From positions 8,556,001 to 8,620,000 of the forward strand of contig JAMKCF010000020.1 in the NCBI GenBank assembly GCA_023634235.1: DNA of 64,000 bases. The letters are read 5' to 3'. The notes under the pieces are model-generated. The model was not told the origin of the DNA. It did no database searches and saw nothing but the letters and a program-made list of their open reading frames with translations. Below are positions 56,301 through 64,000 of this stretch, in pieces. Within the stretch, counting starts at the first letter, position 1, and each line of letters starts with the position of its first letter. The translations under genes were made by a program, and so were the position numbers. The stretch comes from Pisaster brevispinus (taxonomy: Eukaryota > Echinodermata > Asteroidea > Forcipulatida > Asteriidae).

Positions 56301-59300
56301 CCTTAGTCACTTGTCCAAGTGATGTGCCTTCCATAAATGTGGACCCTGGAACAGCATTGTCAACTGTCTCATGGTCACCATCACCATCAGCCAATGATAC
56401 TGTTGATGGTAATGTCACAGCCAATGTTGTGTGTGAAGATGATATGGGCAATGTGGTGTTGTCAGGTGACATGTATGCAGTAGGCTTAACAACAGTGACA
56501 TGCAGAGTTAATGATACTGCACTGAATGAAGGATCGTGCCAGTTTAACATCACTGTTGTTGGTAAGTATTTAATAATCATCTTTCTCTATCACTCTGAGG
56601 TACACTGGACTCTGACTGTTAAAAGTTTTTCTAAACTGACCACATTTTCTGAGCTCAACAAGTATAATTGTACCTAAAAGGAGTACAGTTGGTGAAGTCT
56701 CTGTAGTACATTACTATCACCAATCTCTTGACCTTGCAAGAGCACTTCTAACCCCTGCAAAATATCTGTTGATACAGTGTAGTATTGAGAACGTACTTGC
56801 TCTCTCTATTTAGCTTAAAAAAGAAACTCCTTTTAGTCAATTCTGCCATTATGACATGTAGCCAGGTAGCACCTTCATTTGCTTTGATTAATTGCTTACA
56901 GTTCACAAAACAATCAATGCTCTTTTAACAGACAATGAAGCTCCTACTGTTACATGTCCAAGTGATGTGCCTTCCATAAATGTGGACGCTGGAACAGCAT
57001 TGTCAACTGTCAAATGGTCACCATCACCATCAGCCAATGATATTGTTGATGGTAATGTCACACCTAATGTTGTGTGTGAAGATGATATGGGCAATGTGGT
57101 GTTGTCAGGTGATATGTATGCAGTAGGCTTAACAACAGTGACATGCAGAGTTAATGATACTGCACTGAATGAAGGATCATGCCAGTTTAACATCACTGTT
57201 GTGGGTAAGTGTTTTTTAGATCTGTCATCCCTCCCTATCGTTTTTTAGGTACATTCGACTCTGATTGTTTATTTATTTTTGGATATATTTCGGTTTAAAA
57301 ACACAAAATAAACCTTTACAGAACTCTGGAGAATGCTGGAATGGTGGAGTTTCTATATCTTTTCTCCAGACTGGTGGAACTAACCCTTTCAAAGTATTTT
57401 CTCTCAGATGTTTAAGTGAAGTCACTTTTAAAAGGGGCAAGCATATTTCTAAAATTAGTGGATTTAAACAGTTTTTCTTGGCATTTAACAGAAAGCATTG
57501 CATGTCTACTTTCAAAAGACCAAAGATCCAAAATTGGAAGAGCTGTAGAGGGTTATGAAAGGTTTTTCTATAGGACCATATTTTTACAGCTCAACAAATA
57601 TGAAGGCGCCTGAACGGAGTAAACGTAACGAGGTCGATGTAGTAAATTAGCATCGCCAATTTCTTGACCTTGCCAGGAAACTACTAACTCGTCGAAAAAT
57701 ATTTGGATGGTACATTGCAATAAAGTCAAGAGATTGTATTTACTCTTTATCTTTAGCTTACAAAAGACACTCATTTAAGTCACATCTGCCATTATGACAT
57801 GTAGCCAAGTAGCACCTTCATTTGCTTTGATTAATTACTTACAATTCACAAAACAATCAATGTCCTCTTTACAGACAATGAAGCACCCTTAGTCACTTGT
57901 CCAAGTGATGTGCCTTCCATAAATGTGGACCCTGGAACAGCATTGTCAACTGTCTCATGGTCACCATCACCATCAGCCAATGATATTGTTGATGGTAATG
58001 TCACAGCCAATGTTGTGTGTGAAGATGATATGGGCAATGTGGTGTTGTCAGGTGATATGTATGCAGTAGGCTTAACAACAGTGACATGCAGAGTTAATGA
58101 TACTGCACTGAATGAAGGATCGTGCCAGTTTAACATCACTGTTGTTGGTAAGTATTTAATAATCATCTTTCTCTGTCACTCTGAGGTACACTGGACTCTG
58201 ACTGTTAAAAGTTTTGCTAAACTGACCACATTTTCTGAGCTCAACAAGTATAATTGTACCTAAAAGGAGTAAAGTTGGTGAAGTCTCTGTAGTACATTAC
58301 TATCACCAATCTCTTGACCTTGCAAAAGAACTTCTTACCCCTGAAAAAATATCTGTTGGTACAATGAAGTGTTGAGAACGAATTTGCTCTCTATATTTAG
58401 CTTACAAAAGGAACTCCTTTTAGTCACATCTGCCAGTATGACCTGCAGCAACTTCCTTTGCTTTAGTTCAGAATGATCACTAATATTTGATAAATCGGCA
58501 CTGTCTTCTTTACAGACAATGAAGCACCCTTAGTCACTTGTCCAAGTGATGTGCCTTCCATAAATGTGGACCCTGGAACAGCATTGTCAACTGTCTCATG
58601 GTCACCATCACCATCAGCCAATGATACTGTTGATGGTAATGTCACAGCCAATGTTGTGTGTGAAGATGATATGGGCAATGTGGTGTTGTCAGGTGACATG
58701 TATGCAGTAGGCTTAACAACAGTGACATGCAGAGTTAATGATACTGCACTGAATGAAGGATCATGCCAGTTTAACATCACTGTTGTCGGTAAGTATTTAA
58801 TAATCATCTTTCTCTATCACTCTGAGGTACACTGGACTCTGACTGTTAAAAGTTTTGCTAAACTGACCACATTTTCTGAGCTCAACAAGTATAATTGTAC
58901 CTAAAAGGAGTACAGTTGGTGAAGTCTCTGTAGTACATTACTATCACCAATCTCTTGACCTTGCAAGAGAACTTCTAACCCCTGCAAAATATCTGTTGAT
59001 ACAGTGTAGTATTGAGAACGTATTTGCTCTCTCTATTTAGCTTAAAAAAGAAACTCCTTTTAGTCAATTCTGCCATTATGACATGTAGCCAGGTAGCACC
59101 TTCATTTGCTTTGATTAATTGCTTACAGTTCACAAAACAATCAATGCTCTTTTAACAGACAATGAAGCTCCTACTGTTACATGTCCAAGTGATGTGCCTT
59201 CCATAAATGTGGACGCTGGAACAGCATTGTCAACTGTCAAATGGTCACCATCACCATCAGCCAATGATATTGTTGATGGTAATGTCACACCTAATGTTGT

Positions 59301-62300
59301 GTGTGAAGATGATATGGGCAATGTGGTGTTGTCAGGTGATATGTATGCAGTAGGCTTAACAACAGTGACATGCAGAGTTAATGATACTGCACTGAATGAA
59401 GGATCATGCCAGTTTAACATCACTGTTGTGGGTAAGTGTTTTTTAGATCTGTCATCCCTCCCTATCGTTTTTTAGGTACATTCGACTCTGATTGTTTATT
59501 TATTTTTGGATATATTTCGGTTTAAAAACACAAAATAAACCTTTACAGAACTCTGGAGAATGCTGGAATGGTGGAGTTTCTATATCTTTTCTCCAGACTG
59601 GTGGAACTAACCCTTTCAAAGTATTTTCTCTCAGATGTTTAAGTGAAGTCACTTTTAAAAGGGGCAAGCATATTTCTAAAATTAGTGGATTTAAACAGTT
59701 TTGCTTGGCATTTAACAGAAAGCATTGCATGTCTACTTTCAAAAGACCAAAGATCCAAAATTGGAAGAGCTGTAGAGGGTTATGAAAGGTTTTTCTATAG
59801 GACCATATTTTTACAGCTCAACAAATATGAAGGCGCCTGAACGGAGTAAACGTAACGAGGTCGATGTAGTAAATTAGCATCGCCAATTTCTTGACCTTGC
59901 CAGGAAACTACTAACTCGTCAAAAAATATTTGGATGGTACATTGCAATATAGTCAAGAGATTGTATTTACTCTTTATCTTTAGCTTACAAAAGACACTCA
60001 TTTAAGTCACATCTGCCATTATGACATGTAGCCAAGTAGCACCTTCATTTGCTTTGATTAATTACTTACAATTCACAAAACAATCAATGTCCTCTTTACA
60101 GACAATGAAGCACCCTTAGTCACTTGTCCAAGTGATGTGCCTTCCATAAATGTGGACCCTGGAACAGCATTGTCAACTGTCTCATGGTCACCATCACCAT
60201 CAGCCAATGATATTGTTGATGGTAATGTCACAGCCAATGTTGTGTGTGAAGATGATATGGGCAATGTGGTGTTGTCAGGTGATATGTATGCAGTAGGCTT
60301 AACAACAGTGACATGCAGAGTTAATGATACTGCACTGAATGAAGGATCGTGCCAGTTTAACATCACTGTTGTTGGTAAGTATTTAATAATCATCTTTCTC
60401 TGTCACTCTGAGGTACACTGGACTCTGACTGTTAAAAGTTTTGCTAAACTGACCACATTTTCTGTAGTACATTACTATCACCAATCTCTTGACCTTGCAA
60501 AAGAACTTCTTACCCCTGAAAAAATATCTGTTGGTACAATGAAGTGTTGAGAACGAATTTGCTCTCTATATTTAGCTTACAAAAGGAACTCCTTTTAGTC
60601 ACATCTGCCAGTATGACCTGCAGCAACTTCCTTTGCTTTAGTTCAGAATGATCACTAATATTTGATAAATCGGCACTGTCTTCTTTACAGACAATGAAGC
60701 ACCCTTAGTCACTTGTCCAAGTGATGTGCCTTCCATAAATGTGGACCCTGGAACAGCATTGTCAACTGTCTCATGGTCACCATCACCATCAGCCAATGAT
60801 ACTGTTGATGGTAATGTCACAGCCAATGTTGTGTGTGAAGATGATATGGGCAATGTGGTGTTGTCAGGTGACATGTATGCAGTAGGCTTAACAACAGTGA
60901 CATGCAGAGTTAATGATACTGCACTGAATGAAGGATCATGCCAGTTTAACATCACTGTTGTCGGTAAGTATTTAATAATCATCTTTCTCTATCACTCTGA
61001 GGTACACTGGACTCTGACTGTTAAAAGTTGTTCTAAACTGACCACATTTTCTGAGCTCAACAAGTATAATTGTACCTAAAAGGAGTACAGTTGGTGAAGT
61101 CTCTGTAGTACATTACTATCACCAATCTCTTGACCTTGCAAGAGCACTTCTAACCCCTGCAAAATATCCGTTGATACAGTGTAGTATTGAGAACGTATTT
61201 GCTCTCTCTATTTAGCTTAAAAAAGAAACTCCTTTTAGTCAATTCTGCCATTATGACATGTAGCCAGGTAGCACCTTCATTTGCTTTGATTAATTGCTTA
61301 CAGTTCACAAAACAATCAATGCTCTTTTAACAGACAATGAAGCTCCTACTGTTACATGTCCAAGTGATGTGCCTTCCATAAATGTGGACGCTGGAACAGC
61401 ATTGTCAACTGTCAAATGGTCACCATCACCATCAGCCAATGATATTGTTGATGGTAATGTCACACCTAATGTTGTGTGTGAAGATGATATGGGCAATGTG
61501 GTGTTGTCAGGTGATATGTATGCAGTAGGCTTAACAACAGTGACATGCAGAGTTAATGATACTGCACTGAATGAAGGATCATGCCAGTTTAACATCACTG
61601 TTGTGGGTAAGTGTTTTTTAGATCTGTCATCCCTCCCTATCGTTTTTTAGGTACATTCGACTCTGATTGTTTATTTATTTTTGGATATATTTCGGTTTAA
61701 AAACACAAAATAAACCTTTACAGAACTCTGGAGAATGCTGGAATGGTGGAGTTTCTATATCTTTTCTCCAGACTGGTGGAACTAACCCTTTCAAAGTATT
61801 TTCTCTCAGATGTTTAAGTGAAGTCACTTTTAAAAGGGGCAAGCATATTTCTAAAATTAGTGGATTTAAACAGTTTGGCTTGGCATTTAACAGAAAGCAT
61901 TGCATGTCTACTTTCAAAAGACCAAAGATCCAAAATTGGAAGAGCTGTAGAGGGTTATGAAAGGTTTTTCTATAGGACCATATTTTTACAGCTCAACAAA
62001 TATGAAGGCGCCTGAACGGAGTAAACGTAACGAGGTCGATGTAGTAAATTAGCATCGCCAATTTCTTGACCTTGCCAGGAAACTACTAACTCGTCAAAAA
62101 ATATTTGGATGGTACATTGCAATATAGTCAAGAGATTGTATTTACTCTTTATCTTTAGCTTACAAAAGACACTCATTTAAGTCACATCTGCCATTATGAC
62201 ATGTATCCAAGTAGCACCTTCATTTGCTTTGATTAATTACTTACAATTCACAAAACAATCAATGTCCTCTTTACAGACAATGAAGCACCCTTAGTCACTT

Positions 62301-63833
62301 GTCCAAGTGATGTGCCTTCCATAAATGTGGACCCTGGAACAGCATTGTCAACTGTCTCATGGTCACCATCACCATCAGCCAATGATATTGTTGATGGTAA
62401 TGTCACAGCCAATGTTGTGTGTGAAGATGATATGGGCAATGTGGTGTTGTCAGGTGATATGTATGCAGTAGGCTTAACAACAGTGACATGCAGAGTTAAT
62501 GATACTGCACTGAATGAAGGATCGTGCCAGTTTAACATCACTGTTGTTGGTAAGTATTTAATAATCATCTTTCTCTGTCACTCTGAGGTACACTGGACTC
62601 TGACTGTTAAAAGTTTTGCTAAACTGACCACATTTTCTGAGCTCAACAAGTATAATTGTACCTAAAAGGAGTAAAGTTGGTGAAGTCTCTGTAGTACATT
62701 ACTATCACCAATCTCTTGACCTTGCAAAAGAACTTCTTACCCCTGAAAAAATATCTGTTGGTACAATGAAGTGTTGAGAACGAATTTGCTCTCTATATTT
62801 AGCTTACAAAAGGAACTCCTTTTAGTCACATCTGCCAGTATGACCTGCAGCAACTTCCTTTGCTTTAGTTCAGAATGATCACTAATATTTGATAAATCGG
62901 CACTGTCTTCTTTACAGACAATGAAGCACCCTTAGTCACTTGTCCAAGTGATGTGCCTTCCATAAATGTGGACCCTGGAACAGCATTGTCAACTGTCTCA
63001 TGGTCACCATCACCATCAGCCAATGATACTGTTGATGGTAATGTCACAGCCAATGTTGTGTGTGAAGATGATATGGGCAATGTGGTGTTGTCAGGTGACA
63101 TGTATGCAGTAGGCTTAACAACAGTGACATGCAGAGTTAATGATACTGCACTGAATGAAGGATCATGCCAGTTTAACATCACTGTTGTCGGTAAGTATTT
63201 AATAATCATCTTTCTCTATCACTCTGAGGTACACTGGACTCTGACTGTTAAAAGTTGTTCTAAACTGACCACATTTTCTGAGCTCAACAAGTATAATTGT
63301 ACCTAAAAGGAGTACAGTTGGTGAAGTCTCTGTAGTACATTACTATCACCAATCTCTTGACCTTGCAAGAGCACTTCTAACCCCTGCAAAATATCCGTTG
63401 ATACAGTGTAGTATTGAGAACGTATTTGCTCTCTCTATTTAGCTTAAAAAAGAAACTCCTTTTAGTCAATTCTGCCATTATGACATGTAGCCAGGTAGCA
63501 CCTTCATTTGCTTTGATTAATTGCTTACAGTTCACAAAACAATCAATGCTCTTTTAACAGACAATGAAGCTCCTACTGTTACATGTCCAAGTGATGTGCC
63601 TTCCATAAATGTGGACGCTGGAACAGCATTGTCAACTGTCAAATGGTCACCATCACCATCAGCCAATGATATTGTTGATGGTAATGTCACACCTAATGTT
63701 GTGTGTGAAGATGATATGGGCAATGTGGTGTTGTCAGGTGATATGTATGCAGTAGGCTTAACAACAGTGACATGCAGAGTTAATGATACTGCACTGAATG
63801 AAGGATCATGCCAGTTTAACATCACTGTTGTGG
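44084..63833 (+). CDS. Hyalin-like HYR-repeat gene, partial (25 HYR exons in window)
   Basis: Every exon encodes one HYR domain, an immunoglobulin-like fold of about 80-90 residues found in hyalin, the egg and embryo hyaline-layer protein of echinoderms, and in other secreted adhesion proteins. All exons are phase 1-1 and begin with a split codon giving Asp (G|AC or G|AT), so domains can be added or lost without frameshift. Exons 1-3 are diverged. Exons 4-25 are near-identical 273-nt copies in a 2.2-kb tandem unit. Joined, the visible exons encode about 2,250 residues and run off the right edge. No membrane segment is seen. The N-terminus is either the signal exon at 37157 or an upstream exon joined through the FTP exons. 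Symbol not assigned. Confidence 0.88.
45349..45522. mobile_element. Foldback element, 174 bp, in HYR intron
   Basis: Arms 45349-45424 and 45450-45522 are near-perfect inverted copies (AAACTTGCGAGTACAACCAT / ATGGTTGTACCCGCGAGTTT; TCTCTTTTGAGGGAGT / ACTCCCTCAAAAGAGA). They enclose a 25-nt loop. Confidence 0.82.
45589..45849 (+). CDS. HYR exon 2 (diverged)
   Basis: 261 nt, acceptor GTTTGCAG, donor GTAAGT. Encodes DTEPPTFDSCPASQTNTIGP, then NVTLSFVVTATDNVNATVNI, GTTRVCYEAVDEQDNKATCD and FYVTIIG. Four Cys, like the array repeats; it may represent the ancestral four-Cys form. Confidence 0.88.
45976..46152 (+). mobile_element. 177-bp TIR element containing a hammerhead-like core
   Basis: 29-bp terminal inverted repeats: AGTGAGGCTTGCGAAGACAC at the left against GTATCTCCGCAAATCTCACT at the right, both ending in ATGTAAAT/ATTTACAT. 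Between them lies a Penelope-type hammerhead motif (46031-46073). Too short to code for anything. Confidence 0.75.
46031..46073 (+). ncRNA. Hammerhead-like core, Penelope type
   Basis: TTCTC, CTGAAGG core (last A is G), unpaired C, stem II GATCAG/CTGGTC (six pairs with one wobble) around AGCACA, GAAA, AGGTC (minimal stem III plus UC site), then GAG pairing with CTC. The A9-to-G change probably weakens or abolishes cleavage. Confidence 0.5.
46204..46591. mobile_element. TIR element (MITE), 388 bp
   Basis: TTAAAGGGAAGGTATACGTT at the left against AAAGGTATACTTTGTCTTTA-A at the right, imperfect inverted repeats. The AT-rich interior holds no ORF. It lies in the intron between HYR exons 2 and 3. 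Confidence 0.75.
46887..47129 (+). CDS. HYR exon 3 (diverged)
   Basis: 243 nt, acceptor TGACTGCAG, donor GTGATT. Encodes DDTPPVITGCPVNDTSQLAP, FSWMDPTVSDADG, YAGETVVTYVATDNSFNTAT and CSFTLTVQG. Two Cys, canonical HYR. Confidence 0.88.
47496..47610. repeat. 19-bp minisatellite, six copies
   Basis: CACTGGTACTCGGTATTCC units with small variants (CTTAGTATT, CGGTGTT, AGACGGT, CAATATT) lie just before the HYR exon array. Confidence 0.88.
48025..48297 (+). CDS. HYR exon 4, class A
   Basis: 91 complete codons. Cys at domain residues 9, 49, 72 and 84. Sequons NVT (42), NDT (75), NIT (87). Unique in the array in reading VPAINV (Ala) where all others have VPSINV. The intron after class A exons is the long type with a TCGTTTTTTAG tract. 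Confidence 0.92.
48967..49239 (+). CDS. HYR exon 5, class A in middle position
   Basis: Protein as class A (PTVTC, DAG, VKW, IVDGNVTPN) but followed by the GTATTTAATAATCATC intron type, the same intron start as class B exons. Confidence 0.92.
49608..49880 (+). CDS. HYR exon 6, class B
   Basis: Class B differs from A at PLVTC, DPG, VSW, TVDGNVTAN. The first sequon lacks the following Pro present in class A. Confidence 0.92.
50251..50523 (+). CDS. HYR exon 7, class A
   Basis: Acceptor CTTTTAACAG, donor GTAAGTG. The protein equals the class A consensus. Confidence 0.92.
51194..51466 (+). CDS. HYR exon 8, class A in middle position
   Basis: Carries the only NIS variant of the third sequon (AACATCTCT for AACATCACT). 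Confidence 0.92.
51835..52107 (+). CDS. HYR exon 9, class B
   Basis: Consensus class B protein, acceptor CTTCTTTACAG, ends GTTGTTG before the donor. Confidence 0.92.
52478..52750 (+). CDS. HYR exon 10, class A
   Basis: Consensus class A, identical in translation to exons 7, 13, 16, 19, 22 and 25. Confidence 0.92.
53421..53693 (+). CDS. HYR exon 11, class C mosaic
   Basis: Begins like class B (PLVTC, DPG, VSW), has the class A IVDG, then class B TAN. It sits between middle-position introns. Confidence 0.92.
54062..54334 (+). CDS. HYR exon 12, class B
   Basis: Consensus class B. Ends GTTGTCG before the donor, as in exon 6. Confidence 0.92.
54705..54977 (+). CDS. HYR exon 13, class A
   Basis: Consensus class A exon exactly 4,454 bp after exon 7. 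Confidence 0.92.
55648..55920 (+). CDS. HYR exon 14, class A in middle position
   Basis: 4,454 bp after exon 8. Restores NIT where exon 8 has NIS. Confidence 0.92.
56289..56561 (+). CDS. HYR exon 15, class B
   Basis: 4,454 bp after exon 9, same GTTGTTG ending. Confidence 0.92.
56932..57204 (+). CDS. HYR exon 16, class A
   Basis: Consensus class A. Confidence 0.92.
57875..58147 (+). CDS. HYR exon 17, class C mosaic
   Basis: Same B/A/B mosaic as exon 11, 4,454 bp away. Confidence 0.92.
58516..58788 (+). CDS. HYR exon 18, class B
   Basis: Consensus class B; ends GTTGTCG. Confidence 0.92.
59159..59431 (+). CDS. HYR exon 19, class A
   Basis: Consensus class A. The following intron carries TTTTGCTTGGC at 59700, where U1-U5 read TTTTTCTTGGC. 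Confidence 0.92.
60102..60374 (+). CDS. HYR exon 20, class C mosaic
   Basis: Same protein as exons 11 and 17. The donor is intact despite the shortened intron that follows. Confidence 0.92.
60691..60963 (+). CDS. HYR exon 21, class B
   Basis: Consensus class B. Confidence 0.92.
61334..61606 (+). CDS. HYR exon 22, class A
   Basis: Consensus class A. Confidence 0.92.
62277..62549 (+). CDS. HYR exon 23, class C mosaic
   Basis: Fourth copy of the class C mosaic. Confidence 0.92.
62918..63190 (+). CDS. HYR exon 24, class B
   Basis: Consensus class B; ends GTTGTCG. Confidence 0.92.
63561..63833 (+). CDS. HYR exon 25, class A, start of unit U8
   Basis: Consensus class A. The following intron continues in the long class A form to the window edge, so the array extends beyond the window. 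Confidence 0.92.
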
Positions 63834-64000
63834 GTAAGTGTTTTTTAGATCTGTCATCCTTCCCTATCGTTTTTTAGGTACATTCGACTCTGATTGTTTA
63901 TTTATTTTTGGATATATTTCGGTTTAAAAACACAAAATAAACCTTTACAGAACTCTGGAGAATGCTGGAATGGTGGAGTTTCTATATCTTTTCTCCAGAC

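Larger units (their letters stand above)
54705..56931 (+). repeat. HYR tandem unit U4 (A-A-B), 2,227 bp
   Basis: Exons at 54705, 55648 and 56289. Matches U2 in its diagnostic intron variants. Confidence 0.93.
56932..59158 (+). repeat. HYR tandem unit U5 (A-C-B), 2,227 bp
   Basis: Exons at 56932, 57875 and 58516. Closest to U3. Confidence 0.93.
59159..61333 (+). repeat. HYR tandem unit U6 (A-C-B), 2,175 bp, deleted intron
   Basis: Exons at 59159, 60102 and 60691. The middle-to-B intron is 316 nt, not 368, because 52 bp are missing at about 60463. Confidence 0.93.
61334..63560 (+). repeat. HYR tandem unit U7 (A-C-B), 2,227 bp
   Basis: Exons at 61334, 62277 and 62918. The intron variant TTTGGCTTGGC at 61875 is one further step from the U6 form. 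Confidence 0.93.

Overview
The window is animal nuclear DNA, most likely from a marine deuterostome and probably an echinoderm. The genes have introns with GT-AG splice sites and long AT-rich introns. Tandem HYR (hyalin repeat) exons, an F-type lectin/FTP domain, a tRNA-Leu-derived SINE and many short palindromic transposons fit that assignment. The species is not identified. There are no prokaryotic operons, rRNA genes or CRISPR arrays.

Region 1 (1-11,300): the 3' nine coding exons of an SLCO/OATP organic-anion transporter on the + strand (486-10,190). Their lengths sum to exactly 632 codons including the stop, and every exon junction is phase-compatible. Its introns hold a tRNA-Leu SINE, a tail-to-tail palindrome with two hammerhead-ribozyme-like cores, a MITE and the 3' end of a CR1/L2-type LINE. 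A 13-bp hairpin capped by a GCAA tetraloop lies 124 nt after the stop codon.

Region 2 (11,300-25,900): repeat-rich intergenic or intronic DNA containing a complete Ty3/gypsy-type LTR retrotransposon on the - strand (13,954-22,661). It has 737-bp LTRs that read as identical, intact gag and pol in a -1 frame relation, and a 4-bp target duplication. A GC-rich foldback element and an AACCCTA-type minisatellite follow.

Region 3 (25,900-44,000): three + strand exons encode an F-type lectin/FTP-like domain (25,936-29,872). Long introns carry satellites, a 1.26-kb Mutator-like foldback with a 9-bp target duplication, other palindromic elements and a 16-bp minisatellite. A candidate signal-peptide first exon ending in phase 1 lies at 37,157-37,232.

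Region 4 (44,000-64,000, running off the window): a hyalin-like gene on the + strand. Three diverged HYR exons are followed by 22 nearly identical 273-nt HYR exons. The latter sit in seven full copies of a 2.2-kb, three-exon tandem unit plus the start of an eighth. All are symmetric phase 1-1 exons, so any number stays in frame. The array shows a higher-order dimer, mosaic exons that look like gene-conversion products, and one 52-bp intron deletion. The predicted product is a secreted adhesive or extracellular-matrix protein. Whether the FTP exons and the HYR exons form one gene or two is unresolved.
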